This document shows positions 58,480-64,000 of a stretch of DNA of 64,000 nucleotides, in pieces. Under the pieces are notes generated by a model, which was given only the letters and a program-made list of their open reading frames with translations, was not told the DNA's origin and ran no database searches. Position 1 is the stretch's first letter. Each line of letters opens with the position of its first letter. The stretch spans positions 1,752,586 to 1,816,585 of the forward strand of contig JAQFVV010006272.1 of the NCBI GenBank assembly GCA_028023455.1, given 5' to 3'. Origin of the DNA: Epiperipatus broadwayi (Eukaryota; Onychophora; Udeonychophora; Euonychophora; Peripatidae). The translations under genes and the position numbers were made by a program.

Positions 58480-59216
58480 GATCAAAATAATTTAATTTAT
58501 CAAAAAAATTCTTCAGTTTATCTTTCTCAATAACAAATAATCATCAACATATCAAACAAATAATTTCAAATAAACAGAGAATTGATTAATAATAATACTC
58601 TCTAAAAAATTAATATAAATAGAGCACATTAAAGGAAAAACACCATATGCAATAACCCATCCTACTTTAATTTTATAAACTACATTATTACACATAAAAA
58701 AAAAAAAAACATTAAATGCTCTAATAGTAAAGGCAAATTATAAATAACTTTAATTTTATCAACAAAAAACATTCATGTTTTCCCAAAATAGAAAGAAATG
58801 CATTAATACTTCTTTTGAATCTATCAACAAATTGATATAAATTTTCAATATTTAAATTGCCAAAAGCACAATCATACCCATGAAACAAAACCATTAATTT
58901 AGTTAAAGGCATCAAAATAAGAGGACACAAGATTGACCAAAATTAATATAATTTTTAAAAAAAATTTCAAGAATTTAACAATTCCTCCTGTAAAATCAAA
59001 ATACATTTTAAAGGAAAATAATTTTATGTGATTTGAGATAGCTCTATCAAAATTATTTTTATTTTCCATAACTTTCATAATATCACTCAGCCTAGATTTT
59101 CTTTTCTTTACAAGATCAAAACTTAAAATTTCATTGCTATATAATAATAATTTTAAACACAAAGTTTCTTTAGACTTAAATAAATATAATTTTTTAATAG
59201 CCCAAATTAAATCCAA
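58480..59216 (-). pseudogene. PLE-2 reverse transcriptase, degenerate
   Basis: N-terminal segment at 58899-59216: SRLSDIMKVMENKNNFDR, FKMYFDFTGGIVKFLKFFLK. Then 58721-58930, LFHGYDCAFGNLNIENLYQF, and broken frames with KIKVGWVIAYGVFPLM (motif B region). YVDDYLLL at 58529-58552 is an intact YVDD catalytic box, preceded by a stop in place of Arg. Same family as PLE-1. No endonuclease was recognised downstream. Confidence 0.75.
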
Positions 59217-59755
59217 TAACTGAAAACCCTTAGTGAACTATATGAAAATATAAAATGCAGAATCAGCTTACCTACACATTATCTCTGATCATATATAAGT
59301 AGACCATTTTCTGGCATGCATGCACAGGGTGATTTATATATATTAACATCATTTCAAGACAACTATAAGCTATTCTGAAATATTATAACTAATTATAGGA
59401 AAGGCTTAGCTTCATATTTAACCACCTTTTAATATTAAATTAATCTTCAGTTAATAGATGTAAATATAATTTTTTAATAGCCTGAATTAGATGAAATAAT
59501 GTGGAAAAATCAAAAATCTTCAGTGAACTATATGTCAACTAAGTGTCAGTAAACATAAAATGTAGAATGACCCCACTTATACTTTAGCTTTGATCATATA
59601 TAAGCATACCATTTAGTGACATATATGCAGACTATGATTAAATATACTAATATAATTTCAAAACAAATATAAGCTATTCTGAAATCATTATAACTAATTA
59701 CATGGAAAGGATGAACCTCTTAATACTAAATTAATCTTTAGTTAATAGTTAGTTT
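59180..59755. repeat. tandem duplication at the PLE-2 5' end, period about 280 bp
   Basis: aaatataattttttaatagc at 59182 and 59462 opens two copies sharing ..cagtgaactatatg, gatcatatataag.a.acca, ataagctattctgaaat and ttaaattaatctt.agttaatag. The first copy overlaps the start of the PLE-2 coding trace, as expected if the leader is part of a tandem terminal repeat. Confidence 0.65.
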
Positions 59756-59859
59756 ATATATAGCTCACTGGGGTTTTCAGTACTACTCCATTATTTAGAC
59801 GAAAATAATTGAAAGTATACAATTTTAAATGTTGATCCTGAAAAAAAATAAAATCTAAA

Positions 59860-60100
59860 TTGATATTATGAAAGTAATGGAAAATAAAAATTTTGATAGA
59901 ACTACTTATTTAAGTTGTTATCCTAGTGATTTTATCACTCTTATAGTTTTCTTTAATCTCAAGTCTCATAAAAATAATTATCCTTTAAGATGTATTTTTG
60001 ACTTTATATGGTGGATTGTTGAGGAAATTTCAAAATTTCTTGTAAAATTTTTTAAAATTACATTAATTTTAGTCAATTTTGTGTCTCTTCTTAATTAAAT
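59860..60100 (+). pseudogene. inverted PLE N-terminal fragment
   Basis: MKVMENKNFDRTTYLSCYP, then NYPLRCIFDFIWWIVEE and KFFKITLILVNFVSLLN align with the N-terminal segment of PLE-2 (58.9-59.2 kb, minus) but lie on the plus strand, giving a head-to-head pair separated by the duplicated leader. Confidence 0.7.
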
Positions 60101-60689
60101 GAATAGGGTTTTTTTAGAAGGTAATTGTGTTTTGCTAGTTTAAATATTGAAAATATGTATAAATTATATATTAAAAAGTTAAATCATGCTTTATTACTTC
60201 ATTCTTATTTGGGTAGTTTAGTGTATCTCTTGACCTTTGTTCATTACCATGATTAGTTTGTCATCATTTAAGTCAATGTTTAGTGTTTGCCAATGATGTA
60301 AAAATATATAACAAAATAATTCACATCACACATATATGTTTGTACAAAACTTCTTTTAGTATTTATTTTGAATAATTTAACAATTAGTATACAATTTACT
60401 TCAGGTATATATATATATATGTGCACATGGAATTGTAATATAAGGTTTGAAATTCAATTATATAATAACTATTTGAATTAGGTCTATATACTTATTCACA
60501 TTTATTTCTTCAAACTTTGTAAACAATATGTTAGCAACATTTTTTTAAATCCTATCAGGTATAAATCCTGATTAAAGTTTAGTTCAACATTTCCGATGGC
60601 TAAGGCCAATGTGAGTGCGATTTCAAGCTACCCTTATAGTATATATTTTGATTACTTTGGACTCAAATCAACCAAACAGGCAAATTTCT

Positions 60690-61280
60690 ATTTAATTAAT
60701 ATTATCCCAAGTTTTGGAAATATATATTAAGAATAAAAATATCCTTTTTTTAATTTTATATAATTTCTTTTCAAATAAGCAATTTAATTTTTTACCAGGA
60801 AAATCTTCAAAATTGGTTTCATTTCAAATTATTTCAGTTATCACTGAATCTTACTATGGGTATATATTTGAATTTACTAAAAGCATTTTACTGCATGATT
60901 TATTATTAATTACATTAAATTACTTGGTATAAAAAATAATATGCTTCAATGATTTAAAGCTTATTTGAACAATAGAATCCAGTTTGTTAAAATGAATAAT
61001 ATTGGAAAGATTTTGAAATAATCGGATAGGAATTCCTCAGGTTTCAGTCCTTGGACATTTTTGTTCACTACTAAATTAATGATTTACTGAATCTTTCTCT
61101 TCACTCAAGCAGTTTTTGTTTTGTGGATGATAGTGACTTGATTTCTTTAGTTACTTCATACAAACTATTGGTGAAAATTGTAAAGAAGGATTTGATAAAA
61201 ATATCACAATGGATAAATAAAAATGGATTACTTTTTAAATGTTAATAAATGTAAATATATATTATACTGTTTAAAAAATG
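60690..61280 (+). mobile_element. CR1/Jockey RT fragment 1
   Basis: ILYNFFSNKQFNFLPGKSS (family LxxNxILSxxQFGFRxGRST), YGYIFEFTKSILLHDLLLI (family FLDLSKAFDxVDHxxLL), KAYLNNRIQFVKMNN (family WFxSYLxNRxQxV), then INDLLNLSLHSSSFCFVDD, SDLISLVTS, WINKNGLLFNVNKCKYILY. The catalytic VDD (for ADD) is legible. Stops at several points. No endonuclease is attached. Confidence 0.8.
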
Positions 61281-61284
61281 TTCC

Positions 61285-62160
61285 AGTAAAAAACATTATC
61301 AGACCACATGACAAAAATTATTAGAACTACAGGCATATCGTATCTTAATTTGGTTTTGAAAAAACATACATTGGAATAAATATATTTTTACTCTTCAAAT
61401 AAAATTATGAAAATGAATTTTCTCTTTTACAGAATCAGAAATTTTTTACATGAAACAAAAAGTCAGTTAAATGTATGTAAATAAAATACATTTAAGCAGG
61501 TTATGCTATAGATTAACATTATAATGTTGTATTGCAGTATATTATTTGGAATCACTAACAATGCTTCAAATTTTTACATGAAGAATTGTGTTTGGATTTG
61601 AAAATATTTGCATTATACAAATGTACTGCAGTTTACCCATCAACTAATTATTTATTTTAAACATTTTATGTCATTATTTTAAAAATAAAGAAAACAATGA
61701 AAATCATCTTCAAACATTAATGTTAAGCAGATCATATAATTATGGTTTAATAATTGAATCAATATCTTTTAAAATCCATTTTGGATATCACATATGTTAT
61801 CTTCACCCAAAAATATAATACTTTTATGAGAAACATGAAAATTAATGTTAGTATCTTATCAAGAAAATAATTTAAAAAATTTGTAATGTATTGGATTGTA
61901 ATCAATAAAAAAAGACAAACTGTTTATTCGTGATTAACTAGTTTATAAATTATGAATATTTTATGTTTTAAATTTCACATGTAATTTTTTTTTGTTAGAT
62001 TCTATGGGTGATATTTTTTTATCACAAACAGATAAATAATTAAAGTAAATCAAATTATTATTATTATCATCACCCACATCATCATTGTTTACATTCATAT
62101 GATTTATAAGAACATTTTGTTTCATAGTTAAAAAGTTATCTAAAAAATAGAAAACAGGGA
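61285..62160. other. AT-rich spacer between LINE pieces
   Basis: No motif recognised. It may contain unreadable LINE sequence. Confidence 0.35.
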
Positions 62161-62164
62161 ACAA

Positions 62165-63150
62165 AAACTCATGGGAATGCTAGTGATTTTAAATTAGTCA
62201 ATCATGGATTTCTACAAGGGTCTGTACATAGACCTATTTTTCTTTTTATTCATAAAAATATTTTTGCATACTATTTGGATTCATCAACTTATGGGTTGGT
62301 TGATAAGATTACTAATTCTTGTGATGCTAATCCATATAATTTTATAGAACAAATGATTAATAAAGGTTTGGCTTTAATTAATAATTGGCTTGTGTTAAAC
62401 TGTCTAACAATTGATCATAATAAAATTAGTTATTATTTGTTCTTAATCTTCATATTCACTTAATATCTCAATTTATGGCAGTAGTATAGACACTTGTGGT
62501 AATATTATTATGTTGATAAGTATCTTAGTGAAGTCATATTGCTTATCGATGTTCTTGGTTATGTCAAATTAACTATTTGTTTTATTATATAGTGACATTC
62601 TTATTTAGATTAATTGTGTTGACTATTTATGCTGCATGGCATCAAAGGGTATTGTCTTATAATATCTCTATTTGGAGTCATACTGATTGCTCACTATCCT
62701 CATTATTTATTTTTCAGAATTATAGAGTGCTTATCATTTTTGGTAAACTCAGATTGACTTTTATGCAGAATATCTATGACATTTTTTGTATACTGTTTGT
62801 TAAACTTTATAAATATGGAGTGATAATTGATATATATCACTATTCTTTTATATCTTAAAGTTTTAATTTCTAATACTCATTTCGCTAAAAAATTTCAGAT
62901 GGCATTAATAGAATTTCATTTGGAAAGTAGTTCTAGACTATTCAGTTGAAATGGTGTCAGAATGTTTAATTCTTTTATAGTTATTTATTTACTAGATGAT
63001 GTTCATATTTTATTTCCTTTATATACAAAATATTTGCAACTTTAATAGCATATTGCATGAAATTCTTCTTTTTTATTATTGTATTAACCTTTGTAAATTT
63101 ATTCAGCGTATGTTTTTGCTGTGTACTCTAAGGTATTTTCAAGAATATCA
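62165..63150 (+). mobile_element. CR1/Jockey RT fragment 2 with C-terminus
   Basis: SDFKLVNHGFLQGSVHRPIF (family GVPQGSVLGPLLF), then NPYNFIEQMINKGLALINNW, LVLNCLTIDHNKISYYLF (62275-62463; family INxWLxxNxLxLNxxKTxxxLF), then SIWSHTDCSLSSLFIFQNY and IIFGKLRLTFMQNIYDIF (62577-62858; the post-RT region, family YGIxIWGxTxxxxLxxLxxLQKKxxRxI). The motif C Asp pair is not seen. Overlaps in content with fragment 1, so it is a second copy. Confidence 0.7.
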
Positions 63151-63154
63151 GGTG

Positions 63155-64000
63155 AGCAAGCGTTAATCTAAAATAAATAACTAAGATACTCTGGAGGACA
63201 GCAGCATGCAGCTTGTATCATTTTATTCAGTGGGTCCTTCAAAGGGACTCTAATATAAATGTTGGTGTCAGGTTTGAGTCAGCCAGTCTTCTCTTCATCA
63301 AGTGGCTTCATTGGTTGAATTGTGCCATGCTGACAAATAAAAATAATATTAAAAAAATAAGAGTGGAATTCACTTTACTTTTGGAAAGGTATTAATAACA
63401 ATTTGAAATGTGGGAATAAATTATCATTACACACTAAAAATGTATAATATAGTCCATTTAGCTTGAGTTACCAATAGCTCATATTTTATATACATCATAA
63501 GATAACTTAACAGATGATGACTTAACATCAATTTAATTTAGCCTTTTATGTAAGTTGACCAATTCATCTTTCTGTATATTTAAAAACTATATATACAGCT
63601 CTGACCTAGCCTAAGATTTTCTTTTTTCCCTTTCAAAAAAATTTATTAGTTCTCAACTTGCAACTCTTTACTACCAATATGAATTCATATTTTATAGATA
63701 TGCTAATTAGAAAATGTTAGCCTCATTTATTATTTATGTTATATGCTAATTTTCTAGAGTGCATATTTTGACAAAGATAAAATAATAACAATGTACTGTC
63801 TGCATGTAATTATAAATTTTTAATAAATTTATTTATTAAAATAACATATATATGCTCATAGAGAGTTCACACCTTCTCTCACTCTAGAAAATAATCCTTA
63901 AATCTCTCAAGCCTTTGTGATTTCTCATACATGGTAAGGTTATTATTACAGATGAAAACATCATGGATGAAATAAATTACAGAATTAAACTTGGATCGAA
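63155..64000. other. end of window, nothing firm
   Basis: A G+C-richer patch at 63185-63340 has a weak hammerhead-like order on the minus strand (see rejected items). The rest is AT-rich. Confidence 0.35.

Noticed and set aside
63230-63315. Minus-strand ttgatgaagag..gactcaaacctgac resembling a Penelope-type hammerhead
   Set aside because: The core is altered (TTGATGA, CAAAC), stem II pairing is only partial and no cleavage site fits; too weak to list as a ribozyme.

Overview
This is an extremely AT-rich (about one quarter G+C by eye), gene-poor, transposon-dense piece of an animal nuclear genome. There are no long uninterrupted genes, no operon-like packing, and exon-like segments carry GT..AG borders. 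Nearly every longer coding trace is a decayed transposon. The mixture (Penelope-like elements, CR1/Jockey and RTE LINEs, a GTF2IRD2/ZBED-type hAT, tRNA-derived SINEs, LTR elements, hammerhead-ribozyme repeats) is metazoan and most likely from an AT-rich invertebrate. I cannot name the species.

Host-gene signal is sparse. On the minus strand an internal exon (43973-44139) and a terminal exon with stop codon and poly(A) signal (8051-8219, signal at 7976-7981) have strong splice sites and compatible phase. They may be parts of one gene spanning about 36 kb or more. On the plus strand a 105-bp phase-0 exon lies at 4315-4419, with weaker candidates at 7618-7751 and 43817-43888. I recognise none of the products.

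Layout: 0.7-2.2 kb Penelope-like element (PLE-1, minus); 4.9-5.6 kb LINE 3' end (minus); 9.05 kb intact short SINE with target duplication; 10.9-11.3 kb hAT relic; 15.5-24.1 kb LTR element with about 1.06-kb LTRs, a primer-binding site and a gag-like ORF but no recognisable pol; 26.4 kb LINE RT scrap; 26.9-29.8 kb complete but frameshifted hAT transposon with TIRs and 8-bp target duplication, inserted in a tRNA-derived SINE; 30.1-31.3 kb tandem/inverted repeat element with 13-bp target duplication; 32.9-35.2 kb PLE-3 (minus); 35.5-35.9 kb LINE 3' end; 38-39.9 kb LTR-element remnant with tandem arrays and one LTR; 40.0-40.5 kb PLE-4 endonuclease end; 40.85-43.44 kb four copies of a roughly 460-bp repeat, each with a hammerhead ribozyme; 45.5-47.0 kb CR1/Jockey LINE (plus) abutting a 47.0-48.4 kb RTE LINE (minus); 48.5-51.0 kb 2.5-kb TIR element with 8-bp target duplication; 52.1-52.5 kb LINE RT scrap beside a long trinucleotide tract; 54.3-54.9 kb foldback element; 55.8 kb SINE; 58.5-60.1 kb head-to-head PLE fragments; 60.7-63.1 kb CR1/Jockey LINE pieces (plus).

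The most interesting system is the 40.85-43.44 kb family. Each copy folds into a complete type I hammerhead: a two-helix stem I, the conserved core, a hairpin stem II and a 2-bp palindromic stem III. Two head-to-tail copies would release a 456-nt RNA. This is the architecture of metazoan retrozymes, non-autonomous retroelements thought to move through small circular RNAs with help from Penelope-like elements, of which at least four relics sit in the same window.
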